DNA from: Granulicella sp. L46
GTDB lineage: Bacteria; Acidobacteriota; Terriglobia; Terriglobales; Acidobacteriaceae
Length of the DNA stretch: 64,000 nt
Reading direction: 5' to 3'
NCBI RefSeq assembly: GCF_009765785.1
Contig: NZ_LMUT01000002.1
Location: forward strand, 33,500-97,499
Position 1 is the stretch's first letter, and each line of letters begins with the position of its first letter. Made by a program: the position numbers and the translations under genes. Positions 1-8,934 of the stretch are shown piece by piece. The notes beneath the pieces are model-generated. The model worked only from the letters and a program-made list of their open reading frames with translations. It ran no database searches and was not told the origin of the DNA.

Positions 1-2450
1 TCGCTGTAAGCGTTGTCCACGTCTTGCAAGATGGACGTTCCGTCTGATGTGCTTCCGTTTGTGTCCAGCACATAGCTATGCCCACTGGGCACGCTGACAA
101 TCTTGTAGAGTGTGCCAGCGGTGGACGCAAACATCGCCGCGCTGACCTCGGATGATGCTGCGGACTCTGTACCGGATAAACCCACGGCTGTGACCTTGTA
201 GTAGTAGGTAGTACCGGCGGTAACCGACGTATCGATGAAGGTGCTCGATGCAATGCCGGAAACATAAGGAATCGATCCTTCCCCATTGCTGGCCGCGCCC
301 CGATAAACATTGAAGCTTGTTACAGGGCCGGTCGATTGCCAGCTTAAGGAGACTTGACTATTGGCAATCGTTGCGTTGAGGCCTGAGACAGTTGCCGAGT
401 TCAGGAGATATTGATAGGAAGAGGTGAGACCGGCGGCATTCATGATGCTGACTGCGCTCGAGTTTGAGGTAAGTGGCGAAGCAAAAGTTGTGCCGGTGAC
501 GATATCGTTATTGGCCGTGCCTCCGGCGTTTAGAAAATTAGAATTATCGGTATAGGAGTCGCTGACGGTTATATCCGGCATCGCTGTAGCGCTCCAGATA
601 TACAGCCAGTCTCCAGTCGTGCCCTGAAGGACGTTATCCGTAAAGGTGATGTGGGACGAGCCTTGATCTGGATAGATCCCGTCTAGGCTATTGTCGATAT
701 AGTTTGATGAGACTGCTGTGTTCGGCATCTGGCCGAGGGTGTAGAGGGCACCACCGTCTCCGTTCAATACTTGGTTCATATTGACAAGATGGTTGTAGCT
801 GACTGTGTTGTTCTGTGAGGTGGTCGAGTCTGGCGTGTTTACCCATCCCCAGCCCAGTGAGATTCCCGTGTAGCCCATCTGCGAAGCATCGTTATGAAGC
901 AACTGCAGCCCGTTCACATACGCCGCCGATAAGCCTTCGAACTGGTAGTACTCGCGGTTTGGAAGACGGATCAAATTGTCCTGGATGGTGTCGTCGGTAC
1001 ATACGCCCCAGACGCCCGAAGGGAAGAGTCTGCTGGACACTGAGTAATTGTTGGTCGCATTCGCATAGGCGTTTTGCGCATTGCCGACGTTAACGGCGTT
1101 GCCAGACAGATCCATAAATGCGTTACCGGTGGCGCTGGAATTGACCACATCATCGGTGAGACTAAGGGCTATGCCGCTGGAAAGGTGCTCGAACTGGTCG
1201 CCCTGGAAGACGACGCCGCTGGCATTACGGACATCGACACTGGCCTGCGCAGTCTGCGTATCGTTGTACACGTCGTTATGCCAGCCCCAACCCGTATAGT
1301 TAGTGTTTTGCACGCCGCCGGAGATTCCATACGTTCCTGAGAACAGTACCTGACCGGCAACGCTCTGCAACGCTGCCATGCCATTCGACCCGGCGACGTT
1401 GTACATCTGCCAATGATCGTACGCAAACGTGATTCCAATAAACTCGAGATTAGTGACACGGCCGCTAGTGGATGTGCCATAAACCTGTAGAAGGCCTTCG
1501 CTGAGTGGAGCTATGACGGTAGCAGTCGACATGTTTTCGCCACGAGCATAGTAGTAGAGCGTCTGCGTCGAACGGTTAAAGTAGAACTGCCCGGGAGTAT
1601 TCAAGAGCTCATAAGCGTTGCGGATATAGAACTGACCTGTCGTGAGCATGTTGGTTCCATATCGCAAAGATGTCGCGAGCGCGCCGTAGGGCTGCTGGAA
1701 CTGGAAGTCGGTGTAACTACCAGTTTCGTTGCAGCCTGTCTGTCCGTGCGTGCAGATACCCCGAACCGAGACGATGATCGAGTTGAAGCCGAGATTCTGC
1801 ATCAGCTCGACATCACTCGGATTGTTATAGATTCCTACAGCAGATGAATCAAACTGTACGTCGTCAGGCGTAGATCCACTGACGCCCGTTTGTCCTGGAG
1901 GGGTGGGCGCAACCCATGATTCTGTTCCAGCCACGGTGAAGGTTCCGGCGAAGCCCTGGCCCGTAATCGGAGCGGGACTCTGCGTTATCGAAGCGCGCAC
2001 ACCATTAACGAACAGATTGCGCAGCTTGGTGCTGCGGCTCAGAGAGGCTTTGTATACATTGCCATGATCCAACGTCCATCCACTTACCTGGACGCCGCCG
2101 CTAATCACTGGGAGTTCGTTATTGTAGGCCTCGTAGATCACATGAAATCCGTTGGTGCCGGAGTCCGCTGCCGTGAAGACAATCGGCGACGAAATCGTAT
2201 AGGTACCTCCAAGTAAATAAACTACAATGTCGCCGGTCATGCTCGAGTTGATTGCGCGCACCCTGGCCTGCGCGCCTGTGATCGTCAGTAGAGGAGACGC
2301 CAGAGTCCCCGCGTTAGAGTCATCACCCGATGGCGACACATAGAAAGTAGCTTGCACCGCTGCGAAAGCAGGTTTCCCAACAAAGACCAAGAGTGTCGCA
2401 AAGACGCTGAAGAGACATAGGAAGTTGGGGGGCTTCGAGATATTGTTCAT
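1..2450 (-). CDS. Secreted right-handed beta-helix protein, GH141-like, with FN3 and ricin-type domains (3' end outside window)
   Basis: The frame is open from the ATG at 2450 to the left edge, so at least 816 codons are present and the C-terminus is missing. Residues 1-29 form a signal peptide ending in AFA. The mature start (FYVSPSGDDSNAGT, then VYLLGGTY, a DSGTNG stretch and ISGG) matches the N-terminal pattern of beta-helix glycosidases such as GH141, a family with a known alpha-L-fucosidase and a xylanase. Asn- and Gly-rich beta-helix coils follow, then an FN3-like domain (TYYYKVTAVG), and near the edge a ricin-type beta-trefoil begins (TLYKIVSVPSG). Family placement is by motif memory, so the substrate is inferred. 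The promoter shares an operator with the TonB receptor gene at 27.3 kb, which suggests a role in the same glycan-use programme. The start is the first ATG before the signal peptide; its RBS is weak. Confidence 0.8.
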   Translation of the reverse strand, partial: MNNISKPPNFLCLFSVFATLLVFVGKPAFAAVQATFYVSPSGDDSNAGTLASPLLTITGAQARVRAINSSMTGDIVVYLLGGTYTISSPIVFTAADSGTNGFHVIYEAYNNELPVISGGVQVSGWTLDHGNVYKASLSRSTKLRNLFVNGVRASITQSPAPITGQGFAGTFTVAGTESWVAPTPPGQTGVSGSTPDDVQFDSSAVGIYNNPSDVELMQNLGFNSIIVSVRGICTHGQTGCNETGSYTDFQFQQPYGALATSLRYGTNMLTTGQFYIRNAYELLNTPGQFYFNRSTQTLYYYARGENMSTATVIAPLSEGLLQVYGTSTSGRVTNLEFIGITFAYDHWQMYNVAGSNGMAALQSVAGQVLFSGTYGISGGVQNTNYTGWGWHNDVYNDTQTAQASVDVRNASGVVFQGDQFEHLSSGIALSLTDDVVNSSATGNAFMDLSGNAVNVGNAQNAYANATNNYSVSSRLFPSGVWGVCTDDTIQDNLIRLPNREYYQFEGLSAAYVNGLQLLHNDASQMGYTGISLGWGWVNTPDSTTSQNNTVSYNHLVNMNQVLNGDGGALYTLGQMPNTAVSSNYIDNSLDGIYPDQGSSHITFTDNVLQGTTGDWLYIWSATAMPDITVSDSYTDNSNFLNAGGTANNDIVTGTTFASPLTSNSSAVSIMNAAGLTSSYQYLLNSATVSGLNATIANSQVSLSWQSTGPVTSFNVYRGAASNGEGSIPYVSGIASSTFIDTSVTAGTTYYYKVTAVGLSGTESAASSEVSAAMFASTAGTLYKIVSVPSGHSYVLDTNGSTSDGTSILQDVDNAYS

Positions 2451-2474
2451 AAAATTCTCATTTCGCTTGTGAAA

Positions 2475-2516
2475 TATACGCCCAAACGTATAACCTCCTT
2501 TATCGAATGTTGTCAA
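2475..2516 (-). promoter_or_regulatory. Promoter with operator-like palindrome TATACG-N6-CGTATA
   Basis: Read on the minus strand, TTGACA (2511-2516) is followed after 17 nt by TTATAC (2488-2493). Overlapping the -10 is TATACG-CCCAAA-CGTATA (2475-2492), which has 6-bp inverted arms. Its core TACGCCCAAACGTA is identical to the site at 27105-27118 in front of the TonB receptor, also next to a TTGACA box. A repressor bound here would block RNA polymerase. The regulator is not identified. Confidence 0.55.
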
Positions 2517-2750
2517 GCGGAAGCGCGTGAGTCTACAAACTATCCACGCAGCAAGCCACCGCAACCATGAAGTTGAGAGAGCGCTGCGTCAAGTAACGGA
2601 AGCCGTACTTCACGTCATCTTGCCTAACTGACCAGATGGTATGGATCCGGCAGGTGGTTTTGCCGTCGTAGAGCGATGCGTGATCGTCGTCCCCTTAGAT
2701 CGGGAAGATGAGTTTGTTGCCTAGATGCTGCGCAGAATGATGGGAGGAAT

Positions 2751-5489
2751 ATGAGTGCAAATAGCAAATTAGCACGGCGAGATTTTCTAAAGCAGGCTGC
2801 TATTGTCGTCGGCACAGCTGCCCAGGGAGTCTCCTGGTCTGGAAATGCTGAGATCCAGGAAGGGGCGAAGACCAAATCCGAGCACGAAGGGGCATCCCAC
2901 TACCGCCCAGAGATCTCATATCCGAGGATATTCCGCGGACAGCATTTGAAGATGATCGCCTTTCCGCTCGGCGGCGTAGGCGCCGGCAGCTTAAGATTAG
3001 GCGGGCGAGGGCAGCTTCGCGATTGGGAGATATTCAATCGGCCGGATAAGGGAGCCTCTCCTGACTATGCCTTTCCAGCCATCTGGGTACAGTCAGGCAA
3101 CGCGAAACCCATAACTCGCATACTCGAAGGGCGCATCCTTCCTCCGTACGAAGGTTCCTCCGGACTAGGCTCCAATAATTCACCTGGATACAGTCGACTA
3201 CAAACCACAGAGTTTACTGGCGAGTACCCTTTCGCGAAAGTTAAGTTCGAGGATCCAACATTTCCAGTACAGGTTGAACTCGAAGCCTTTTCTCCCTTCA
3301 TACCGCATGATCCGGAGAACTCAGGTTTGCCTGTCGCTATCCTGCGTTATCGCGTAACCAATCCAGGTCCCTCCTCTGCAAAGGTAAGCATCGCATTTTC
3401 TATTGATAATCCCATCATTGATGATGGGCCGAGCAACGCAACACCTGCTGAGGACAAGCGGCGCAACGAATATAAGCAGAAGGGGAAATTGACGGGGCTG
3501 ATCATGAGCAACCCGGGTCTATCTGCCCACGATCCCATGCACGGCACGTTCGCCCTCGCTGCAATGCCAGACGCGGATACCCGAGTTACACACTGGCGTG
3601 GCTGGCCGCAAAGTCCGTGGTGGAATCCACCCCTGTTGTTCTGGGACACATTCGCAACGGACGGCCAACTCGCAGTCGAGCCGGAAGTCTATAACACCGT
3701 CGGTGCTTTGAGTCAGCAGCAAACAATCGGCGCAGGTAGGTCGGCGACCTTAACCTTCCTATTGGCATGGCATTTTCCCAACCGCACTCCAGATTGGTGC
3801 GGATGGGCAGCCCCTGCAGGAAAGGGACACACCATCATCGGCAATTTCTACGCCACACGGTTCAAGGAAGCATGGGATGCCGCTGAGTACACTGCAAACA
3901 ATTTGGAACTACTTGAGAGCCGAACGCGACTCTTTACCACAGCTTTCCGGTGCAGCACGCTGCCATCCGCCATCAAGGACGCCGCTAGCTCTAACCTCTC
4001 CACCCTCGCATCCACCACCTGTTTCCGAACCGCAGACGGCGAGTTTCACGGATTCGAGGGAAGTTACGACAAGATAGGCAGCTGCTATGGCAACTGCACT
4101 CATGTCTGGAGCTACGAGACCGCAACAGCTTTTCTATTTCCTTCTTTCGCGCGTTCTTTACGCAAGGCTTCCTTCGGCTATTCTCTCGATGATCAAGGAG
4201 CGATCCACGCCCGGCAACAACTTCCCGATGGCGAATCGAGGGACGGAATTGTCGCTGCCGACGGTCACATGGGACAGATCATGCATGCCTATCTGGACTG
4301 GAAACAGACCGGAGACAAAGAGTGGTTGATTATGATGTGGCCTCGCATTAAAAAAGCGATGGAGTTTTGCTGGGTAGAAGGCGGATGGGATCCAAACAGG
4401 ACAGGCATCCTCGAAGGTGTACAGAACAACACCTACGATGTGGCATTTTACGGACCAAACCCGATGTGTGGCATCTACTATCTTGGTGCATTGCGAGCTG
4501 GAGAGGAGATGGCTCTCACGCTCGGCGAGGATGTCACAGCAAAGCAGTACAGAGACCTTTTTGATCTCGGCAGCCGCTGGATCGACGCCAACCTCTTCAA
4601 TGGCGAGTTCTATATCCAGCAAATCAAGGATGTTCGCCCCGATAAAGTCACTCCCGTTCTTCGCCCGGGTACCGAGATCAACAGCACAGGATTTCCCGGG
4701 TACCAAATGGGAAAAGGATGTCTCATCGACCAGCTGATCGGCCAGTATCTAGCCGATGTAATGGGGCTCGGTCCGCTGGTTTCGGAAGATCACGTTCGCA
4801 CGACCCTTCAATCGATATACAAATACAACTACAAGCGAACGCTCATCGACCATAATAATACGGAGCGCACATTCGCCCTGAACGATGAAGCAGCAATGGT
4901 CATCTGCGACTATGGCACCACGACACGTCCTCGCATCCCATTTCCCTACTTCGCCGAGGTCATGACCGGCTTCGAATATTCGACCGCAGCACTGATGCTC
5001 TACTCGGGAATGACAGACGAAGGCACCGAATGCATTCACAACATTCGTGCCAGATACGACGGCGAAAAACGGAACCCATGGGACGAGGCCGAATGTGGTC
5101 ATCATTATGCGCGCGCAATGGCTTCATGGACGAGTGTAGTCGCCCTAAGTGGCTTTTACTACGACGGCGCAACCGCGCACGTCACCGCCGTACCTCGAAT
5201 TCCACATCGGACGTTTCAATGCTTCTGGGCGACCGGCACAGGCTGGGGAACATTTATCTATGGACCAACTGCCGGTCGCGGCAACCGCTTCAGCATTGAG
5301 GTGCTGGCCGGCACACTTCCTTGCCGTTCATTCCAGATCACGGGTGCCGGATTGTCGGCAACGGTCGCCGGCCAGAAAAAAACCTATGTGCACACCACGG
5401 AACAGCACGGAGAACAGACAATCTTCCATCTGAACTCACCAATAGTGTTGGCGGAAGGGAACTCCTTGAGGATAGACATGCTTGCATGA
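2751..5489 (+). CDS. GH116 family glycosidase (glucosylceramidase/beta-glucosidase type), Tat-exported
   Basis: The product is 912 aa. A twin-arginine signal (RRDFLK at residues 9-14, then a hydrophobic run) predicts Tat export. The GH116 N-terminal signature is at about residues 69-98 (FPLGGVGAGSLRLGGRGQ, then DWEIFNRP). The C-terminal alpha/alpha barrel region carries HMGQIMHAYLDW and, near residue 555, EGVQNNTYD followed by YGPNPMCGIYY, which is typical of the GBA2/GH116 catalytic domain. GH116 enzymes retain beta-gluco, beta-xylo or GlcNAc specificity; which applies cannot be read from sequence. GGGAGGA at 2742-2748 fixes the ATG. The gene stands alone between the divergent beta-helix gene and a decayed kinase on the other strand. 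Confidence 0.88.
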   Translation: MSANSKLARRDFLKQAAIVVGTAAQGVSWSGNAEIQEGAKTKSEHEGASHYRPEISYPRIFRGQHLKMIAFPLGGVGAGSLRLGGRGQLRDWEIFNRPDKGASPDYAFPAIWVQSGNAKPITRILEGRILPPYEGSSGLGSNNSPGYSRLQTTEFTGEYPFAKVKFEDPTFPVQVELEAFSPFIPHDPENSGLPVAILRYRVTNPGPSSAKVSIAFSIDNPIIDDGPSNATPAEDKRRNEYKQKGKLTGLIMSNPGLSAHDPMHGTFALAAMPDADTRVTHWRGWPQSPWWNPPLLFWDTFATDGQLAVEPEVYNTVGALSQQQTIGAGRSATLTFLLAWHFPNRTPDWCGWAAPAGKGHTIIGNFYATRFKEAWDAAEYTANNLELLESRTRLFTTAFRCSTLPSAIKDAASSNLSTLASTTCFRTADGEFHGFEGSYDKIGSCYGNCTHVWSYETATAFLFPSFARSLRKASFGYSLDDQGAIHARQQLPDGESRDGIVAADGHMGQIMHAYLDWKQTGDKEWLIMMWPRIKKAMEFCWVEGGWDPNRTGILEGVQNNTYDVAFYGPNPMCGIYYLGALRAGEEMALTLGEDVTAKQYRDLFDLGSRWIDANLFNGEFYIQQIKDVRPDKVTPVLRPGTEINSTGFPGYQMGKGCLIDQLIGQYLADVMGLGPLVSEDHVRTTLQSIYKYNYKRTLIDHNNTERTFALNDEAAMVICDYGTTTRPRIPFPYFAEVMTGFEYSTAALMLYSGMTDEGTECIHNIRARYDGEKRNPWDEAECGHHYARAMASWTSVVALSGFYYDGATAHVTAVPRIPHRTFQCFWATGTGWGTFIYGPTAGRGNRFSIEVLAGTLPCRSFQITGAGLSATVAGQKKTYVHTTEQHGEQTIFHLNSPIVLAEGNSLRIDMLA

Positions 5490-5519
5490 GCAGCTGATTG
5501 TCCTATGCGAACCGCCCAT

Positions 5520-5886
5520 AAGCCCAAGCCTACAAAAGACCGCGCGCCGATTGTTGAGCGTGGGATTCGATAAAGGATGGCGCCGCTTGAACTGTCAAGG
5601 ACTTCCATCAGCCGGGTACGAGCAGATGCGATTGCGGGCGGGAATAATAGTTCTGCTCAAGTTGGAGCTGGCCGCGGGCATCGAAGTACAGAAGGCCCTT
5701 TACGGTGATGACGTCCTGCACTTCATCGTGAAGCATGTGGCCGGTGAGAGATTCATACTGCAGCGCGAAGACCACGCATGCGTACACCAGGAGCAGCACC
5801 ACGAGCACCGCAACGTAATACACCGTGAGCCGCACACGCAGGGTCGTGGTGCGGGAGAAGTTCACGTACGGGTCTCTCGCATCCAT
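5520..5886 (-). pseudogene. Remnant of a sensor histidine kinase (N-terminal part only)
   Basis: From the ATG at 5886 the minus strand encodes an N-terminal segment with TLRVRLTVYY, a hydrophobic helix (VLVVLLLVYACVVF) and a periplasmic stretch containing DEVQDVITVKGLLYFD, the layout of CusS/heavy-metal-type sensor kinases. The frame stops near 5610 after QSHLLVPG, but the homologous continuation MEVLDSSSGAILYR resumes in another frame, and a third frame then reads NPTLNNR. Two frameshifts therefore lie within about 60 bp, and no HAMP, HisKA or HATPase part remains before the GH116 stop at 5489. The reading is by family resemblance. The gene is dead unless the sequence contains several errors. 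Confidence 0.55.
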
Positions 5887-6778
5887 ATCGTCACTGTAAA
5901 GCAGGGTTCCAGTGCTGCGGTAGTTCGCAAACATATCCAGACTGAAGGAGTCACGTGTTGGGATGAAAAACAAGCCCGGGCTATCGTTGGGACAATGTTG
6001 GACTATGAGGCCGACGGGTTCCGTTGGAATGGTAAATACATGAGAAATCTCGGCACCAAAGTTCACGAGATTAACGCGAATGACATTGCGTTATACAACC
6101 GAGTAACCCTAAGTCAATTAGGAATTCCTTCTCCTATGGTAAAGGAGATTGAAATTCAGCATCCTGATGCTCAAGTGTTCGACAAAACATCTGATTGCTG
6201 CAGCGCAGTACCAGGCGAAGCAGTGATTATGAAAAGCTCTAGTGTCTTGATTTTCTCGCTATATGGCGTTTTCTACGAAGCGTCTAGATGAGCCGTCATC
6301 GTCTTTGGTCAGGCAAAACATGGAGCACTCGGTCATGAGAAATTGCGTACCCAAGTGAAGGGTTCCTTTAGTCATCGAAAGAAAATTTGAACACCCGCCT
6401 GTCGCTAGCAATCAGCTCGGCGTCTTTTTTTCACGCCACTGAAATCGACGAGGAAGAGAGGCGCCCTTTAATTTGTGATTTAGTCGTTGATTCCGTCGAG
6501 TGCATAATTGGAAGCGAAACCGAGATCCCAACCACGTTTCTGCAGGCGACAGTGAATGTATGAGACCGCCCGCATAGGGCAGGGAGCTTGACGGACAGCC
6601 GCTGTGGCCCTGGAAGTCTTGGAATCTGGCTTTATGGAGGTGGTCTAGCCAAAGTCGTAGAAGAGCAAGCTAGTAGGAATGCGCTGCAATCCGGGGGATT
6701 GGGGTCGTCCAGCGTGCGGTCAAGTCGGACGACTCCTTGATGTCAAGTGCGACGTTTGTTAGTAAAAAGGGAGGTATC
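5887..6778. other. About 0.9 kb without a supportable gene
   Basis: Plus-strand frames here (for example 5880-6291) translate to low-similarity text, and their 5' half is the antisense of the kinase remnant. No tRNA, convincing repeat or strong terminator was seen. A short GGCGT/ACGCC hairpin with a T-rich loop occurs near 6421-6440. The stretch reads like decayed DNA upstream of the small membrane-protein gene. Confidence 0.4.
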
Positions 6779-7192
6779 GTGGCTGCAAGAGTTCTGATGG
6801 TTCTTAGCGCGAGCATTGTACTGATGCTCGGAGCTTTTCATCTCGCCTATACGTTTCAGGGACCCGAGCTTACGCCCCGTGACCCGTCGCTGCAGGTTAG
6901 CATGACGCAGATTTCACCCGTAATTTCTACGGAAACGACTATGTGGCGCTGTTGGGTGGGCTTCAATGCCAGCCACAGCATGGGACTAATTCTGTTCGGA
7001 TTGGTTTTTGGCTATCTTGCAATCGCTCACAGCACAATTCTCTTCCGATCACCGTTCCTGCTGATCGTGGGGCTAGCCATGCTCGGCGGTATGGCTGCTC
7101 TGTGCAAGTTCTATTTTTTCAGCTCGCCTCTCACCGGCATCAGCATCTCATTGGGATGCTATGTTGCCAGTATCGCGATATCGCGGGCCTGA
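6779..7192 (+). CDS. Small four-helix membrane protein of unknown function
   Basis: A GTG at 6779 preceded by GGGAGG (6769-6774) is the preferred start, giving about 137 aa. An in-frame ATG at 6740 would add 13 residues but has no RBS. The protein has four hydrophobic segments (VLMVLSASIVLMLGAF; MGLILFGLVFGYLAIA; FLLIVGLAMLGGMAAL; ISLGCYVASIAI). The motif WVGFNASHSMG between helices 1 and 2 looks conserved in small integral membrane proteins of this kind. No catalytic motif is evident. No operon partner is adjacent; the next gene is on the opposite strand. Confidence 0.6.
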   Translation: MAARVLMVLSASIVLMLGAFHLAYTFQGPELTPRDPSLQVSMTQISPVISTETTMWRCWVGFNASHSMGLILFGLVFGYLAIAHSTILFRSPFLLIVGLAMLGGMAALCKFYFFSSPLTGISISLGCYVASIAISRA

Positions 7193-7314
7193 CACTGCGC
7201 AGGAGAAGTATCCAAACCCTCCCCCCTTTGACCAGACGCAAACAGCCTACCGTCAGACGGCTTGTTGATCTTGCGCTCGTAGTTTCCGATAACGCCGTTT
7301 CGCGGGCGGCTGCC

Positions 7315-7635
7315 TCAATTGACCGCAATCGTGCGACCCTCGTTGGTCGATGCAGCAGTGATAACTCGAGCGATCGTCCGATCCGTGCTACTCGTGATCT
7401 TTATTTTCTCCCCCTGAGGAATCTGCAGCGCTATTCGCTCTGCCACGGGCAACGGGACGACTGTATCGCGGACATGAGCTTCTCGTGATTTGCCGGACAT
7501 GTTGATCATCACAATATGCACGAGCTGTTGTTGGATCGCCTTCGGCTTTGCATTGATATCTTGCGCATGGCTTGCACTGTTCATCCACACCAAACTGGAG
7601 ATCAACATACTCAAAACTTTCTTCGTCTTCGACAT
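7315..7635 (-). CDS. Small secreted protein of unknown function
   Basis: The product is 106 aa with a clear Sec signal peptide (KKVLSMLISSLVWMNSASHA, cleaved before QDINAKP). The mature part is about 80 aa, basic and beta-rich, with a repeated RTIA motif (DRTIARVITA, GRTIAVN). AGGAGG at 7643-7648 lies 7 nt from the ATG at 7635 and only 1 nt from the ATG at 7641, so the inner start is chosen. The function is unknown. It would act outside the inner membrane. Confidence 0.6.
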   Translation of the reverse strand: MSKTKKVLSMLISSLVWMNSASHAQDINAKPKAIQQQLVHIVMINMSGKSREAHVRDTVVPLPVAERIALQIPQGEKIKITSSTDRTIARVITAASTNEGRTIAVN

Positions 7636-7759
7636 GGCCATTCCTCCTGCGATTCCTGAAGGTAAGCGGTGAGGTGCTCGCGGTGCGCCTTAAACATGTC
7701 GAGTCGAAATTTGTTGGGATGAAACTAAGGTTGCGGACTGGCGCAACGATGAGGGTAGC

Positions 7760-8590
7760 TTGAAATACAGCAAGCTAAACAAGCGGACAAATTGCATTCC
7801 AACATTGGTTCAAACCTATTTTGATGGTTCTAATAAGGCTGATAGTACGCAATACGATGTGATTACCCTGGCCTCCATTTCAGGTACGAGGCATGAATGG
7901 CGTCGATTCAACAGAGAATGGTGGCGCGTACTCAATAAGCATCGCGCTGCTTACTTGCATGTCACAGACGCAATCGCGCAAAAGAACGATTTCCGAGACG
8001 GCTGGAATACGACACGCCGAAACGCCCTAATCATGGACTGTGCCAAGGTGATCGGGCATCACATCGCCCTCCCCATTCGAGATGATGGCCCGGGCCGACT
8101 CGGACTTTACTCGCATTCGATAACGATCAAGTTAGCAGAGTTCATCAAGGCTCGGCAGGATAATCCGGACGTTCCCAGAAGCGCGGACGAAGTCTGCGCT
8201 ACACAGGCAGTCGACGATTGTATGAAGTGGGGATTCGATGGCCTGGGTGCGCAGAACATCCATCTTTACTTTGACCAAGGAGAGCCTTTCCGAGGTCACA
8301 TTTGTGATCGCTTAAACCATCCAAAAGTGTTGAAGCAAATCCCGGCCCTCACCCGGATCACGAAGATCATGGACCTCGATATGAGGCTGGTGCCCGCGCT
8401 GCAGTTGGCAGACCTGCTCGCATGGAGCGTCAGCCACAAACAAGATGTGCGCACAAAGTGGCACGAACGACTACTCAAGAACCCTCACGACGAATATCTA
8501 GTCGGCTACGAACAATTGGCTAATCCGCTTCCAAAGGCCGTCGAGTTTGCGAAGAAGTGGAAGTTACCAAAACGAAGACTTCATCCCTAG
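7760..8590 (+). CDS. DUF3800 domain protein
   Basis: The product is 276 aa starting at a TTG preceded by GAGGG. The N-terminal YFDGSNKADS followed by a hydrophobic strand (ITLASISG) and the C-terminal DMRLVPALQLADLLAWSV are the two acidic signatures of DUF3800, a domain with an RNase H-like look that is often found on mobile or defence islands. Function is unproven. The neighbour is an MmeI-like restriction-methylation enzyme, transcribed toward it, which supports an accessory or defence setting. The gene ends about 345 bp before that convergent gene. Confidence 0.7.
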   Translation: MKYSKLNKRTNCIPTLVQTYFDGSNKADSTQYDVITLASISGTRHEWRRFNREWWRVLNKHRAAYLHVTDAIAQKNDFRDGWNTTRRNALIMDCAKVIGHHIALPIRDDGPGRLGLYSHSITIKLAEFIKARQDNPDVPRSADEVCATQAVDDCMKWGFDGLGAQNIHLYFDQGEPFRGHICDRLNHPKVLKQIPALTRITKIMDLDMRLVPALQLADLLAWSVSHKQDVRTKWHERLLKNPHDEYLVGYEQLANPLPKAVEFAKKWKLPKRRLHP

Positions 8591-8934
8591 GTTTCTACCA
8601 GAGCAAGGCGAAACCGACTCTAAAGACTTGCTGGATTGTTGATTTCAGGTATGGGTTGACGTGAGGGGTTTGGTGATGTGGGGCACCTGAAACAGTGTGT
8701 CTACAGTTCCGGTTGCACAATACAATCGTTCGACACAAACTCCTTGCGCTCTTTCACGCAAGGTGGGAGACCGGGTGAAGTCGCGAGACGCATCGTGTGC
8801 TCCCGTTCAGCAACTTCTTGGTTCAGTTTAAAAATAAACTCAAGTGGGTTGTCTCTACCTTTCATCCCGTAAGCCGCCCTAACCGCAAGATCGAGCTTCA
8901 GATGTGCTCTTTTGAGAGGGTTGTCTCCGGGCAG
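8591..8934. other. Convergent intergenic region without a gene
   Basis: This 344-bp stretch separates the DUF3800 gene and the MmeI-like gene, which point toward each other. Short open frames exist but none has an RBS plus a recognisable product. No strong terminator hairpin was seen. Confidence 0.4.

Noticed and set aside
5482-6291. 269-codon plus-strand frame after GH116
   Set aside because: It has no RBS and the text is not protein-like; its first half is antisense to the kinase remnant that reads as real protein on the minus strand.
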